Shown here piece after piece: positions 48,587 through 61,810 of a stretch of DNA of 64,000 bases. The translations under genes were made by a program, and so were the position numbers. The notes under the pieces were generated by a model that saw only the letters and a list, made by a program, of their open reading frames with translations, searched no databases and was not told the DNA's origin. This stretch comes from Neelides folsomi (lineage: Eukaryota; Arthropoda; Collembola; Neelipleona; Neelidae). The DNA is taken from assembly GCA_034687125.1 (NCBI GenBank), contig JAQGBZ010000119.1, forward strand, positions 108,523 through 172,522, in the 5' to 3' direction. Numbering within the stretch: position 1 is the first letter of the stretch; the number at the start of each line of letters is the position of its first letter.

Positions 48587-49623
48587 ATGACTGTCATGGA
48601 ATTTTTTGGATGTTCTTTCATCGCCTTTGGACCACCTTTGGCTCTCTTCTTCTTTACTATATCCAAAGATCCAGTTAAAATCATAATCTTCATTGCCAGG
48701 TAAATGAATTTTATCCAATCTCAATAATAATAATATAAGTGAATTATTAAAACAAACAGCGATGAAAGTAACTTTAATTTTTTATTGATTATTTTTACTA
48801 GTGCGTTTTTCTGGTTGCTGTCTCTCCTTGTTTCTTCTTTGTGGTGGTATTTTATTGTGAAAGTAACGGACAAATTGGTGTTTGGAATTGTTTTCTCAGT
48901 ATTTTCCCAAGAGATGTTCCGGTTCCTCATTTATTTCCTACTCAAAAAAGCTGAAGATGGATTGAAAAAAGTGACAGATGGAAATACAATGTTGGCCGAC
49001 AAACACGGTCTTGCTTATGGTATGAAACAATTACATCCTAATTATTTATCTAAAAAAATTTACTAAAATTTAATTTTTAATCTATATTTATAAATATAAA
49101 TTTTTTTAATTATTGTTTAGTTGCTGGTCTTGGATTTGGACTCATGAGTGGAGCATTTGCTCTCATCAACGTTCTCGCTGATTCCGTTGGACCGGGAACT
49201 GTCGGCTACCGCGGTGGCGGCGATTCCCCGATTTTCTTCCTCACTTCCTCCCTCACGACACTCGCTTTCATTCTCCACCATGTGGTTTGGGGAGTGGCGT
49301 TTTTCCAAGCCCTCGACAAGAGACATTACGTTGTCATTGTCTACGTATTTGTTTCCCATCTTGGGGCTTCATTACTTGTAAATTAATTTATGAATTTAAC
49401 AATATTATATAAAAATATGTCAAGAAACATTCCATAATAATTATTTTAACAAAACGAATAATTTGTATTTATTTCATTTCAGACATTACTCAACAGCGAA
49501 AATGTATATTGGGGATCGATTCTTCCAAATTATCTCATTCTTCTTTTAAGTACCTGGGTTGCATTTCGGACGAGTGGAGGTCAAATGAGTCGTCAACCGA
49601 GAACTGTGGAAGCAACTCATTGA
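48587..49623 (+). CDS. aph-1: APH-1, gamma-secretase subunit
   Basis: Seven-pass scaffold subunit of gamma-secretase (with presenilin, nicastrin and PEN-2), the intramembrane protease that cuts Notch and other type I proteins. Exons: 48587-48699, 48802-49019, 49121-49377, 49483-49623; 242 residues, normal for the family. The N-terminus MTVMEFFGCSFIAFGPPLAL is the typical first helix. The GxxxG helix-packing motif is intact (G113, G117, G121 in GLGFGLMSG). The conserved histidines appear as H164 (ILHHVVWG) and H190 (VSHLG), with the same 26-residue spacing as in human APH1A. Other family hallmarks: SQEMFRFLIY, ALINVLADSVGPGTVG. Same strand as SGT, 0.7 kb downstream. No odd features. Confidence 0.97.
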
Positions 49624-51803
49624 GTATTGTACTCTAAAAAATTGATATTGTGTACCAGTATGAAACGACATTTTTTAATTTAAATGAGTGAGTGTCCTAA
49701 CAAGTAAAACTTTTATTTACTATATCTTTAATAATATATAATCATTTTATGTAAGTATGTTTGTATATTATATGCTATTTTAACTCTGTTTCATGAGAGG
49801 TTATTAAATTCTCAACGTACTTAATCATCATTAAATTAAAAGTTAGCACATAAGCAAAAATATGAGCTAAATAATTGTTTCCAACTTTTTTCATCTAATT
49901 AAAAATTATTATAACTTATATACAAATTGTTTTAAGATGTTATAACGATACTAAATGAAATAATAAATTTTTATTACTTTTTCGGCTTTAAATTAAAAGA
50001 ATAATGATTCAATTTGATTATACGGCAACTTTAATTTCCACCAATTGACACTTACAATAAGAGATGAAATATGGATTTTTATTGTTTTACATTTGTCAAC
50101 TAAAAATAATAATTATTAGTGTGCATTTATAATATTATTGTTTACAATTTTGTATGTAATGATTTTGTATATAAAGAATTATAAAAAAAACTCTACGTTA
50201 AGTTCATAATGAAAATGAATATAAATCATTTTAAATTAATGATTCCCACAAATTAATTTACTTGTTCCTTAATTATACCTTAATTAGCTATTAAAACTTT
50301 ACCATTTTCGTAGCTGACTCTAGAAGTTGAAAAAGTTTTTAGGATTGAAAGGTATGGTGGGTATATATTTATATATATATGATATAAATTCTTCACATCT
50401 CTCACGGTCTTTGATACTTTTTTGTATTGGGGAAAGAGGATGACTGCATTGCTGCATTGAGGATTCGTCCTGGTGTTCGTATAAGTGGAACAGGAAAGTT
50501 CTCCTCACTCCCCAGGACCATAAAAGATCCCCCGAAAGTCTCACTTTATTGAAATCTTCTCTTATTCCAATTCATTCATATTTCCACATACAATTCTCAC
50601 CCACTTTGACCTTTTCTCCAAACATTTTAAAAAAACCTTTATATAAGTAGCAGCGTTAGAAGTGCTTAAGGTTTCTTTATAGCCGATAGGGATAAAATAG
50701 TAAGAATGTAATATAATAATCCTGGATCTCGGCTAATTGAATTCGAGCTAATTGGAGTAATTTGACATTTCACTAAATATTATGTGTTTCGGATGAAGTA
50801 GATAATATGGATTTGTTTTGTAATCTCTTATATTTCACGGCTCCTTTCTTCCATTGGCCAAATGAATGTGAACCTTTTTTGGAACGAACCTCGGGTTACA
50901 ATAAACATTAAGTTAATTGGAATTTCAAAATTCAGAAACTAAATTATAATCCTTCAATTTCATCTCAAAAATTACTTGACCTGGGCCAGGTTTAAAACTC
51001 GCGACTATAATAGTCAAATTGTCTAACAAAATTAATATTAGTACATATATTATAAATTGCAATCCAAAAACTTGGCTGACTAATAACTATTATATTTATA
51101 TATGATACTTACTTTTTGAACTTACATATATTCCATATAATGTAATTTGTTAAAGTAGAATAAAGATGATTATATCTTCAGAAAGCGAACAAACTTTTCA
51201 ACTCGTCTTTCCCTTGAAAAGCAATTAAGAAATTAAATTGTTTGAAAAGTCAGAAAATTCGCTTTTCAACTCAATCATGACATAAATTGGGAGTCAGTCA
51301 GAAATGTAACATGGAGGTTTTATTCATCAAATGTATTTCCCTATTTGAATGGTTTATTCAAACAACTCCAACATTCTTAAAGTGTTTCGAATGCACAAGT
51401 ATCTAAATATGTTCCCTTCTTGATTATATTATATACATGTAGTCCTGGATTTGTGTATTTATCGATATTTGGAAAATAAAGGAATCCGTGCTTTTATCAT
51501 TGTGCGTGGAATAGGAAGAGTCCAGAGAGTGGAAATAAAAAAAATCCGTGGAGTATCTCACTAAATGTAAGGGAAATCTAAGAGTTAGTGAATAAAAGGG
51601 AGAGGTCGAAGGTCTACACATGTACCATATATGTATTTATATACCGTAAATATATAATATACTATACATATTGCATATGTGTCTACCTTATGCATCAAGT
51701 GCTTATAGATGAAATGTCTCATGCATAAGTGAATGGGGGAGAGAGAGTTTCAATTTGCCAAGTGGGGCTTAGAAATAAGAAAGTTTAAAATTGAATCTAC
51801 ATA

Positions 51804-51880
51804 CCTATGTACCATACAGTAAAAGTAAATATATAAACTATGTACCATACACTAAAAGTATATAAACTACCTATGTACAA
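51804..51880. repeat. Short tandem duplication, about 34-nt unit, 2.3 copies
   Basis: Two adjacent copies beginning CTATGTACCATAC and ending TATATAAA, followed by a partial third copy. AT-rich spacer; function unlikely. Confidence 0.6.
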
Positions 51881-52267
51881 GTTTCTTAACAGGGCGTGTA
51901 AAAAACCCACTTGATAAAATACATACATGTCACAAGTAAGTACAAGTGAGCATTTGGAACTCAACTAGTATAGAAATATTCATTCAAAAGAGTTCATTCA
52001 TAGTATACATATATGGTACATACATAGTTGTATGTATGATATTGTCAGTATTTACCATTAGAGCAGACATTGTGAAGGATGGTATTTCTAAAGCATAACA
52101 TACATATTTAAGCTCTATTGTCTGCTATATTGTTCAAATAGTAAAAAGAGGAATCCTTTGGGAAAGTTGAAAGAAAGATTTAGTGTTTTAGCTATAATTC
52201 TCGAGGCGATTTCAAGTTCCTGAATGTGCGAAATCCCCTAAAAGTCTTTTAAAACTCTTATTTTAAA

Positions 52268-52301
52268 AAAATTCGCTTGGTCATTTGACTAAGCGAATTT
52301 T
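52268..52301. repeat. Tight hairpin downstream of the kinesin 3' end
   Basis: About 15 bp of stem (one G-U pair) around a 4-nt ATTT loop, roughly 170 nt beyond the putative kinesin polyadenylation signal. Function unknown. Confidence 0.5.
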
Positions 52302-52474
52302 AAACTTTCAATTTGTTTAAAGTTCAGAAAAATGATAATATATGGTAACTGTGCATACTTCTCATACGTATACCTAAATATATATTATAATCATCACATA
52401 CACCTGTACTCAAAGTGACATTTTAAAAATGTAATGCTCAAATGTACAAAGAGTGGATAAATATAATCAATCTG

Positions 52475-52480
52475 TTTATT
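52475..52480 (-). promoter_or_regulatory. Putative kinesin polyadenylation signal
   Basis: AATAAA on the minus strand, 39 nt after the kinesin stop codon at 52519-52521. This supports the assignment of the last exon. Confidence 0.55.
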
Positions 52481-52518
52481 TTCCAATTAATAATTTTGTG
52501 ACAACAACGAGTGTAAAT

Positions 52519-55500
52519 TTACCGTTTTTTCAATCCAGCACAATTGATTGTCACTGGCTTCTCGATTTCTTCCAATGTCTGAGCTAAGATTTTCCCCAGG
52601 AGCGGATTTAGTTTTTCTCTTGTCGGTTGGAGGCGAATTGGTCGTAGGACGATGATATTCTCAATTGGCGGGTTTTGTGGGCGAAGGAGCTTGTCAATGT
52701 GTGGAGATGGGAGAAGGATGGGATTGTCATCTTGGAACAGAACTCGACTCTCACTCAATTTCCGTTCAGCAGGATGAATAAAGTTGTGGACGACATTCCG
52801 CTTGAGCTTCACTTCCCTGTGTTGAACATATGGGCAATTAATGGGACTTACCAGCGCGTACGAAAGAAAAGTTTTTTGGGAAAACTCATGAACTTTCAAC
52901 TTTCTTTCCTTTCCATTCCTCAAAGTTTGATGCTTCCTCCTCGTCTGCCTAATCCAAGTTAACTTACTTACCCGGACAAACTTTTCCTGCAACCTCGTTA
53001 CTCACCAGACTCTCACTTCCCTTTTAATATTTAGTATCTTTTCCAAGAATTCTTAGCTAATTCTCCTCATAAGCCAAGGGAGGTTCAACTGTTGCTCATT
53101 AGCTCACATATTCCTCCCGTCACTCAGACTAATTCATGTTGGAAAATGCCATTTCATTAATTAACACTCTCTTACATATCATCTCAAGAAACTTGGAGAG
53201 CCTCTTATTTGTATACCGAAAACACATCATTAATTTCATTACTCTTCATTTACACTATTCACTATTTACACATTAAATAAAAACCCTCATTTATGGAGGC
53301 CCAAATTGATGTAAAAACCTCTAGAGAGTAAATCCTCACTTGGGTAGTTATACATATGTTTAAATATTAAATAATTAATATTTAGACATATGTGAGCCTT
53401 GGAATAGTTTTAATGATAAAAAGAGTTAATTGAAGTATCTCTGGAACTAATTGCAATTAGTTTGAGTTCAATTCCCATTTTGTTCAAAAGGAGTCGGAGT
53501 TTGTTTGGAAAGGTTTTTCTCCAAGTTTTGGAGGAGTCGTTAGCAAAGGGATTCTACACTTTGTTGAGATTCGCTCCAAGTACATGTTCTGTTGAATCGG
53601 AGCTAATAAGAGGGGATTTGAGAAAAGAATGGGCGGAACGAAGGGCTTACAAACAACCGCAAGTTGACTGGTCCTAATGCCTATACAACAATAACAACTC
53701 TATTTCATACATACCGATGGTATAATACTATATGGTATATTTGGTAATATATCTGTAGACAAGAGAGAGATTGATATATCACAGAACGTATTGAGTTCAT
53801 CAGGGCGTCTTCCTTCCCGTTCTAATAAATATTGCTTTCTCCTCACACACTTCCTACTAGATCCGACCACCAGACACTAATTGCAAATGTACCTCCTATT
53901 TCTTGATCATTTCAACTTACGACTCTTCATTCCACTCTGGATATATAAAGCTCAAGAGAATTTACAAAAACTCTCACAACACCAATCAATATGATTTGCA
54001 CATACAAATTCATCCTGCTTTCTCTCCTTCCTCACAAAACGAGTTTTTCTTATTTATGTCAAAATTACAATTTTGGTAAGAGATATTTCAAATATTCCAT
54101 TTCCACCCTTGTTTCTTTTATATTAAATATTCTAAATATTTTCCCTACAGAGGCAACTAAATATTTTTTTATTAATTTTAAATATTATTTTCTATAATCA
54201 TTATTATTTTATTAAATAGGAACAATGTAAGGGTTATAAAGTACAAATTTCTTACTTGTCCATTTCCATTTTGACTCCTTCGATTTGCCCAGCCTTGGAG
54301 GCATAAGCTTCATGTGATGCACCAAGTTCTTCTCTTGTGCTCTTCACTTTTAAACACAAGTTCTTGAGCTTTTTCCTCTTGCCCTCAAGGTCTAAGACCA
54401 TGGCGTCTTTGGCAGCTCTCAACTCCTTCGCACTCAAATGTTGTTCTTCCAACTTGAGGCGCATTTGTTCCTCCCGGGCTCTTTGACTCGCCAATTCTTC
54501 CCGCTTCTCTTCCAACAACCGCTCTTGTTCTTTCGTATGGTCAAGGAGGGATTTTCCTCCGTTGAGAACTTTGCTTTCCAACCACGAAATCCGATCCGTC
54601 AAAGTCCGACATTCCGTCTCTGCAGAATGAGCTCGTTCTTCCGTCTCCTCTACCTTTTTCAACACCCGGGCCTTTTCTTCTTGGGCCGTTTCCCCATGTT
54701 TGAGCAATGCCAAGCGGCGTTCTTCAAGTTGGCTTAGAATTTCCCTTGTGTCCGCCTCAGCCCGAACGTCCAGTCCAATTGGCTTCAAAAGATCCCCCAA
54801 ATGATGACGATTGTCGCCGATGCCGCTTCCGCTGCTTCCGGAACTGCTCCGACTTTCTCCACGGTTTTTCCCTCTTCGGCTCATCTGAGCTTCAAGTTGA
54901 TGGCGAAGACGAGCAATTTCCTCTTGGTATTCTCTCAGCATGGCTTCTTTGGGATCTTCGTTCACTTTGGGTTTGTTCTTGATCCGCTTGGCCCTTGATG
55001 CATATCGCAGCGTTGTCACAGTTTCGTCCCAGTTAAATGACGCTGGTCCGATTGTTGCAACCATGACAGTTCTTGAATTCCCCCCTAAGGAATCTTGCAA
55101 AAGTCGGGTGAGTTTTGAGTCTCTGTATGGAACATGGCGTGCTCTGCCTTCAGCCAATGCCCCAATGACATTGCCCAGTGCAGAAAGAGACAAATTAATT
55201 TTAGTCGCTTCTTTTAACCTGGCCCCCGTTGCTCCTGTTTTCCCTTGACGTTCCGAACCAGCAAGGTCAACGAGGTTCAACTTCCCGACTCTGAACGTCG
55301 TCCGACCTTCAATTTCCTCCGAAGCTTCGATTGTAATTGTGAAAATGGCGTGAGATCTTGATGAATGTTCATTCATATTTGTTGCACCAGTGGAACGGCT
55401 TTTGTTCCCACGACTCATCAACTCGTCCATTTCCCCGATTGTGCCGCAGAGGAAGGAGGAAAGATTTCGTACGTAGGGACCTCCACCCTTCCCTTCCTTC

Positions 55501-58199
55501 ACTTCACAAGTTCGAACTCCTTGTTTGCACAGCAAATCACGGATTTCTTCTTGGTAGATTTCAAGATAGGAAGCTCGAACCAAATAACGACGACCCGGTT
55601 GAGAGGAAATTTCATTGAATATATGCTTAAATGCATTAGGAATCACACCTTCCAGTTCTTCATTTCCACGAATTCCTTGAGAAAATTATTACATTAGTGA
55701 AATTGTTACATTATATAGGATTTCTCATTACTTTGGCCTAATGTGGTTATGAATAAAGAAATATCCTAAGTAGGAGGACAATGTTTCTACTCCCCATTTA
55801 ATTTATAATTCATATTCGCATTTCCCTTTCCTAAGAAAATGGCTAATGAAGTTTCGTAAACCAAAATCCTTCTTCTTAAATTAAAACATCTTTTCATTAA
55901 TTCATTCCTCAACTTCCATATTTAGTATTTCACGTCCAGACAAAGTTTATTTAAAACTAATGAGATTTTTTAATTTATAATTTTTCATTACAATCAAAGT
56001 TTAAATTTTATGGCGTGTAAAAATGAATCTGGAGCACTTAACTTCCACACCTTAATTACAATTATATTGACATTTTTAATTATAGAATCAGGTTTAGTTA
56101 ATATACACGTACTAAATATGTACATTATATGCTATGTTACAGTATATGAGTATGCATACTAGTTTCATATTCATAGTTGAACAGATAGATAGTTGTATAT
56201 AATGTGTTTTATCCTATTTATAATTTTAATTGAAAAATGTTTATCTCCAGATCTTTTTCTTTAATTTGGGAAAAAGTAAATAAAAGCTAGGAAACATGTG
56301 CGCATATTATTTACATACTTTTCCAATTGTTTCGATAGTTGTCAATTGGATATATATGGTAAGAACGTGTTTATACAATATTACTTTTCCATGATAGAGT
56401 TGAAACAAGAGACATTTTGGGAACCCTCGAGGGATGTGAAGGCAGAAAAAGACTTTTGGTAATCCAGTTACAAAACTCTATTGGAATCCCGGACTCACAT
56501 TTGTGAGAAACCGGGATTCGGTCATTAGATGCTTCAACTCAATTCAATCTTTCATATATGTATGTGTATAAATACACCATATAAATATATATACTTTCTC
56601 ATATAAAAAACTACGTATCAAATTTAGTGTGATGCGAAATACAACAACTTTCAAGAAATCATCCATATCAATAAATAAAATATTTATTATTTACTTTTAT
56701 GTACTTATACCTATACCCATTTATATTTACACATCTACAATACTACAAAAATATATATATATTACTGGGCGTAAATAAATAGAATATTTACTAATATTTT
56801 ATCTATTTTACAAGTTTAACTTTTTAAGAAGAATGTAACACCCATTAAAAAGTTTTTATGAATATAATACTAAAATGTATAAAGAACAATAAAAAAATTT
56901 GTTCTTGCTAAATATTTAAAGTTAGGTATGATCGTCTCGACTGTGGAACTCATTGGGAATCTCCTTGGGGGACCCTCTGGGTGAAAACTGAAGTAGGGAG
57001 TTTTTTCCCGAATGACGAAAAAGTCCAGTTCTCTGTCGTACACACAGGTGGAGACGAGCGGATTCTGCACTATCAATCCATAGTTAAGTTAGTTAATATA
57101 TAGAGTAGATGGAGGGAGGAATGAAGCCTATGTAAGCTGAGGGGACTGGTGGAGACAACCCTCGTGGAAACACGGCAGGCAGAAGAGGAAGGCGGGAAAG
57201 CTCACAGCCTTGGCGCGACCAGATTGTAAACATACACCCCCAGGGAGGACTCTCTCTACCGAACAGAGAACCCAACAAAAGTGTGAGATTCGGCTACCGG
57301 ACCCAACTTGGAGCTATCACCGCCACGACGGACGTTGACACCTACTCACTAAGCATACCAACCCATAGCCTGCTCCTAAAAGGGACAGATCGACGTAATC
57401 CGGCAACTAAAGGATGGAGTAACAGAGTTACTAGTCATACCTATGCAACACCATCATTCTGTACCCATAGAATAAGAATAGAATTAATTAGAGAAACTCT
57501 GTAAACCTCGCCCGAAAGCCGAAATATCGGAGTATAAACACCCATAAAAAAGTTAGTATAATATATAAAAGTATGGTAAGGTACATAAATAAATAGGAAT
57601 ATTTATATGATATGATATGTGTATAAAAAAGCATATAATTGTGTTATTTTACCTTCCATAGTAAAAGTTTTCCCTGTTCCCGTTTGGCCATAGGCGAATA
57701 TTGTTCCATTGAAGCCCGCGAGGACGGAGTCGACAAGAGGACGAACGGCCGCATCATATAAACCCTTCTGATTGATCCTGCAAATATCAATTTAGAATTT
57801 AATGAATATAAAAATTGCAAATGGAAAAATAATTGGGGAATTTAAATTAAAAAATACCTTTGATCGAAAACAGCATCAAAGGCAAAAAGTTTGGGTTGAT
57901 CTTGCTGTTGAGCTGAGCGGTTTGAAGGTGGCAGACGTCTCACTTCAATTTCTCCCCTTTCCAGCGACACATCGACGACCCTTGAAAGACAAAAGGGATA
58001 ATTGAGGTTAAAACCATATTTGATTGAATAACAAAAAGTGTGAATGATAATAGGACACCGGCTGCGGACCCTTTGGAGCCGTTTGAGGGGAATGGAGTGA
58101 TCCAAATGGCACTTACGACACATGGCCGTCGTCGAGCTCCTTTTGAGATAAAGGCCGGGACCTTACGACGACCTTCACTCGTTCGCTATTTCCATTCAT
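52519..58199 (-). CDS. KIF3B: Kinesin-2 motor subunit, KIF3B/Klp68D class
   Basis: Plus-end microtubule motor. In the family it pairs with KIF3A and KAP for intraflagellar and axonal transport. Exons, in order of transcription: 58199-58117, 57980-57858, 57777-57653, 55675-54256, 52816-52519; 682 residues (human KIF3B is about 747). The motor has the P-loop GQTGTGKT (99-106), switch [11 protein letters not shown], switch [11 protein letters not shown], and the KIF3-type [29 protein letters not shown] and the neck [20 protein letters not shown] fit KIF3B better than KIF3A. A coiled-coil stalk rich in Glu/Lys/Leu follows. Exon 5 restores a KIF3B-like tail start ([19 protein letters not shown]) with no gap at the junction. 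The start was set at 58199 because [12 protein letters not shown] gives normal family spacing; an in-frame ATG at 58326-58328 would add 43 residues. Confidence 0.93.
52817..54255 (-). other. KIF3B: Kinesin intron 4 (1.4 kb), no gene seen
   Basis: Donor GTAAGA after exon 4, acceptor CAACACAG before exon 5. An open frame upstream of exon 5 (to about 52992) is intronic read-through. The family alignment around the junction needs no extra residues, so it was not used as an exon. Confidence 0.6.
56484..56519. repeat. Nested hairpin in kinesin intron 3
   Basis: The outer stem GAATCCCGG / CCGGGATTC (9 bp) encloses an inner stem CTCACA / TGTGAG (6 bp, 2-nt loop) within 36 nt. Function unknown. Confidence 0.55.
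56837..57554. mobile_element. Possible non-autonomous insertion bounded by 18-nt direct repeats
   Basis: AACACCCATTAAAAAGTT (56837-56854) recurs as AACACCCATAAAAAAGTT (57537-57554), one mismatch and exactly 700 nt apart, consistent with a target-site duplication. The interior is GC-richer than the surrounding intron and lacks a convincing coding frame, terminal inverted repeats or a poly(A) tail. It could be a SINE-like insertion, a fragment of a larger element or an old exonised copy. I do not recognise the family. Confidence 0.35.
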
Positions 58200-58328
58200 C
58201 CTGATAGGATTTTCATAAAATGGAACTTTTATTCCTAACTTGGTCAATTTCAACTCCCGGCGGTTCAAATCGATTCTCCATTGTTTGACATTTGATGCTA
58301 AGGGAACGGGAATCTCTCCTTCCCCCAT

Positions 58329-61300
58329 TCTCCCTATGTAATAATATGGATGGCTGATAATGACTCACCTCCGAAACCCGGGCATTTAGCTAAAACCATC
58401 CGGATCACCCCAAGACGTTCCTAAAAGAATTGAAGGAGATTACACACTTGCCATTTTGATAATATTTATGAAATGTAGGGCAAGGAGTTTTTCCCCAAAT
58501 TTTCTATCGTACAAATCATGGCCATATTTCATTACTTTACTGCTTAACTTGACATACTTTCCCCTCCTTTCCCAACCATCTAATCCTTCTCAACATCCAC
58601 GTACATTTGTTTCTCCTTCCGGTCGACATTACATGAATGAGGATTTGTATTCATAAGCCCTATTCAAATATACACACTTGGAGGCGGGAGAGGTATGTGT
58701 AAATATTGAAATCCGTAGTTTGAATATCATAAAGAAGATTGGTAAATACCGAGACTTGTCTGCCTCACTTTCCTCACAATTTAATTTTCATCTCTTCAAT
58801 ATTACTCTTCTTTCTGCCTCGACCGTCATCACTTTCTCTTGACCTTGTTGAGAGCATAATGAATCCACTCAACATCCAAACCAAATAGGACCAGAAAATA
58901 TAAGGAGAAGGGAGGATTATTGAGGAAGGCATTGAAGAAACGAGTTTCAATTTGAGCTTCTTTCCCCCTCTTTGAAAACTGGGATAGAGGTTAATACGAA
59001 CAGGCCCGGGTTTCAGGATTTCGGTTTCCCATCATGGAATAGATTAGGAATTTCGACACACGAGAGAAATTCCTCCTTCATCCATCACTCGTCAATTTCG
59101 GTTGGGAAAACATGACATGAGAAAAACCAGGATCAGAAAAATACATCTTCTTTTTCTTATACAATTCATATCAAACACACGATCAATGTTTGAGTGCACT
59201 TTAGGATACGCGCATAATATAATGCATACTATGACTTTTTATTTTTTTACAATTTACAATCTACCTTATTTTTAATTTACATTTAAAATTATAATAATAT
59301 TAAATAACATCATATTAAAATTAATAAAAAATGGAACATAAATTATTAATCTGGAGAATGTTAATGGAACATGTTGATGAATTTTGATAAGTCTTGTAGT
59401 GAAAAGCCTTTTTTATTAATCCTCGTAAAGAAAATATTAAATTCCTATATTTGCCATTATAAATGTATTACCTAAGTATATTGCCATTTTTGTTGTGCCT
59501 CCGGGTTTTTTCTCAATACTATTTAAAGATCAAATGACTTGGTTCCATCAAAGATGGCCTGTGCACGTTAGCGGAATTTTGTCCAAATCTCCCTTAAACC
59601 CCCCGATGAACCCGAATGTGGAAATTGAATGGAAGAAGTCGTAGAGGAGCTTCAATTCCTCTGAGTCCTAAACTTAATGAATTCCCCCTTACGTCTCTTC
59701 ACTTTTGATATTCGAGGGAAAGTCATAAATGGAAGTACATAAACCTTGGAGGAGACCAAATTCAAAGGGGGACAAAAATCCGAGAAAAATGAACATGAGA
59801 ATTAAATTTTGAGAACCTGAGGGAAGTGTCGCTGGTCCTTTGAGTGAATATTGAATGAGTCCCTCCAGTTGGGAAAGAGACAAACAAGGGCTCTGCACAC
59901 TTGACCCCATGCAATTGTAATGAGAAACCCGATTGAGATCCATTCACTCCCCAATTCAAATATATAATGCATGGGACAAGATGCACAAAGGTCCTTCTCC
60001 TATTCTCCATGTGTGTTTGGGGGATCAAATTGCTCGAGAGCGACTGAATGATCAAAATCCACCAAATCTCATCCTTTCAGACTTCAAATGATGAATTCCA
60101 AAACACATTAAATCTAATCTCGATACATGTCATATATCATACCTAATGCATTTACATACATAAATGCCGGATGAATTCCTCTATGGCAATTACGTAAATA
60201 AATTACATTGATTTACCAAACTAACCACTCGCCCATTTACACCACAAATAATTCTGATGGGTTATGTTTATATTTACATACATACATATACTTTATATCT
60301 TATTTGTAACAATTTTACATTTAGTAACATGGTGCTAAAATTTAAAATGGAGTTATAGGAAGAGAAAACAAATGAGATTTCTTGCATAGAATTTTCTATT
60401 GAATTCACCATATCAATCAAGCTAATATTGAGATATAAAATAATATAAAAAGTCCATATATGGTATATATGTAGTAAAATGTATTTATGTATTTATATAT
60501 AGTATATGAAATAAGTATGTGTATATTATTATAATCCATTTTTATGTACATGCATAATAAAGGACTAATGATTTGATGAAGTCGAGCCGAGTTGATGTTG
60601 GTGAATATTTTATGGGAATTGTTAACGCCTCCCATGGCGAAGAAATCATTTTTAATGAGAACTTATTAAATATTATTGAAAAAGTTGAAGAGACCTTTAA
60701 TTGGATACATATGATTTATCTTCACCCTTTCCACTTCTTCAAGAAAACTTCGTTCAAATGAGCACTTTTTTAAATTTGCAAGTTACCCCTTCTAATCAAC
60801 TATGAAATTCTTAATGAATAAATAATAATATTTAGATATATCATGATAATACAGATAAAGATGCGGTAAATACATATGTAGTATGCATGCGGATAAAAAT
60901 ATACATATGCTTCAGTATTCCTATCCTACCATATTCACATTCTTTATTTCAAATTTAGCGGAAACTTGTCTTAATATAAGTTAATACAAACGGATTGGTA
61001 CATACATTTCACATTTAAGCATTAAATAAATTGCAAATGGCATGCATAAGAAAAAACATCAATTTTTGTAAAACTTCCTGAAGACATCAATATAAGAAAG
61101 TAAAAAGGCCACAACATGAAAACTTTGTATTTATAAAAGGTATGTAAACATATAATGGTACTTATATATGTACCTACTTATAATATAATGCAATTATTTT
61201 AAAATGTATTATATCCAATTTAATTATCTTAATTCCCTTATACATTAATCAGGGGACTTTGAGAAGTACAAGCTTCATCCACTTGAATAATTACTACTAA

Positions 61301-61810
61301 AAGGCTTTTACCCTGAAGGTTCAGTTTTATTTGCTAACATGTTACATAAAGAGTCTTGATATTATATAAATAAATAATTTGGATTTTATGTAATAAAATA
61401 ATTTGAATTTCTGCAAGCCATTTCTAACTCGCAGTAAACAGGATGGAGGTACTTTTGCGGTCGACGTTGAGAAGGGCTTTTCAATTTATTACGTTAGTTT
61501 TAGAACGAGCGGGAGGTGAATCAATACTAACTTAATAGTTTAAGGATTTCTCTCAAAAGACAGATATGTAGAGAATCATTTATGATTAAATGAGAAAGTT
61601 GGAAAAAGAAAACCTTTCATCTCCTTTCCATCTCATCTAAAAAAGTGTTCATTCAATTCCTCTTCATACAAATCCATACATACTATATAATATATTTAAA
61701 ATATTCCCCAATCATATCGAAACTGGCTTTAGAAAAATTCTAAAAAGATAAAAAATGTGCTCTTGGGTGTATCAGTATTAATATTTTATTACTCATGAGT
61801 TTATGACAAA
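58329..61810. other. Region upstream of the kinesin gene, no gene seen
   Basis: It should contain the kinesin promoter and 5' UTR just above 58329, though I cannot point to an upstream exon. The rest is AT-rich, with many TATA/TACATA runs. Overlapping minus-strand ORFs at 59689-60055 and short ORFs near 58456 and 60573 have no recognisable motif or splice partner. Confidence 0.5.

Larger units (their letters stand above)
49624..52518. other. Convergent spacer between aph-1 and the kinesin gene (2.9 kb)
   Basis: AT-rich, no supported gene. AATAAA at 49962-49967 may serve aph-1. AATAAA on the minus strand (52475-52480) lies 39 nt past the kinesin stop. A tandem duplication with unit CTATGTACCATACA(C/G)TAAAAG lies at 51804-51880. 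A 34-nt hairpin lies at 52268-52301 (ATTCGCTT paired with AAGCGAAT, 4-nt loop). The short ORFs here look like chance. Confidence 0.5.
55676..57652 (-). other. KIF3B: Kinesin intron 3 (2 kb) with a GC-richer inserted segment
   Basis: AT-rich except for a segment of about 600 bp (roughly 56930-57530) of higher GC. Two near-identical 18-nt direct repeats bracket this segment at 56837-56854 and 57537-57554. A compact hairpin (GAATCCCGG ... CCGGGATTC) lies at 56484-56519. Exons on either side join in phase 1. Confidence 0.55.

Noticed and set aside
52817-52992. Upstream part of the minus-strand ORF before kinesin exon 5 as an additional exon
   Set aside because: Joining 54256 directly to 52816 restores the KIF3B alignment without a gap and in the right phase; the extra residues have no counterpart in the family.
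59689-60055. Overlapping minus-strand ORFs of 84 and 97 codons
   Set aside because: No motif, no compatible splice sites, and composition like the surrounding non-coding sequence.
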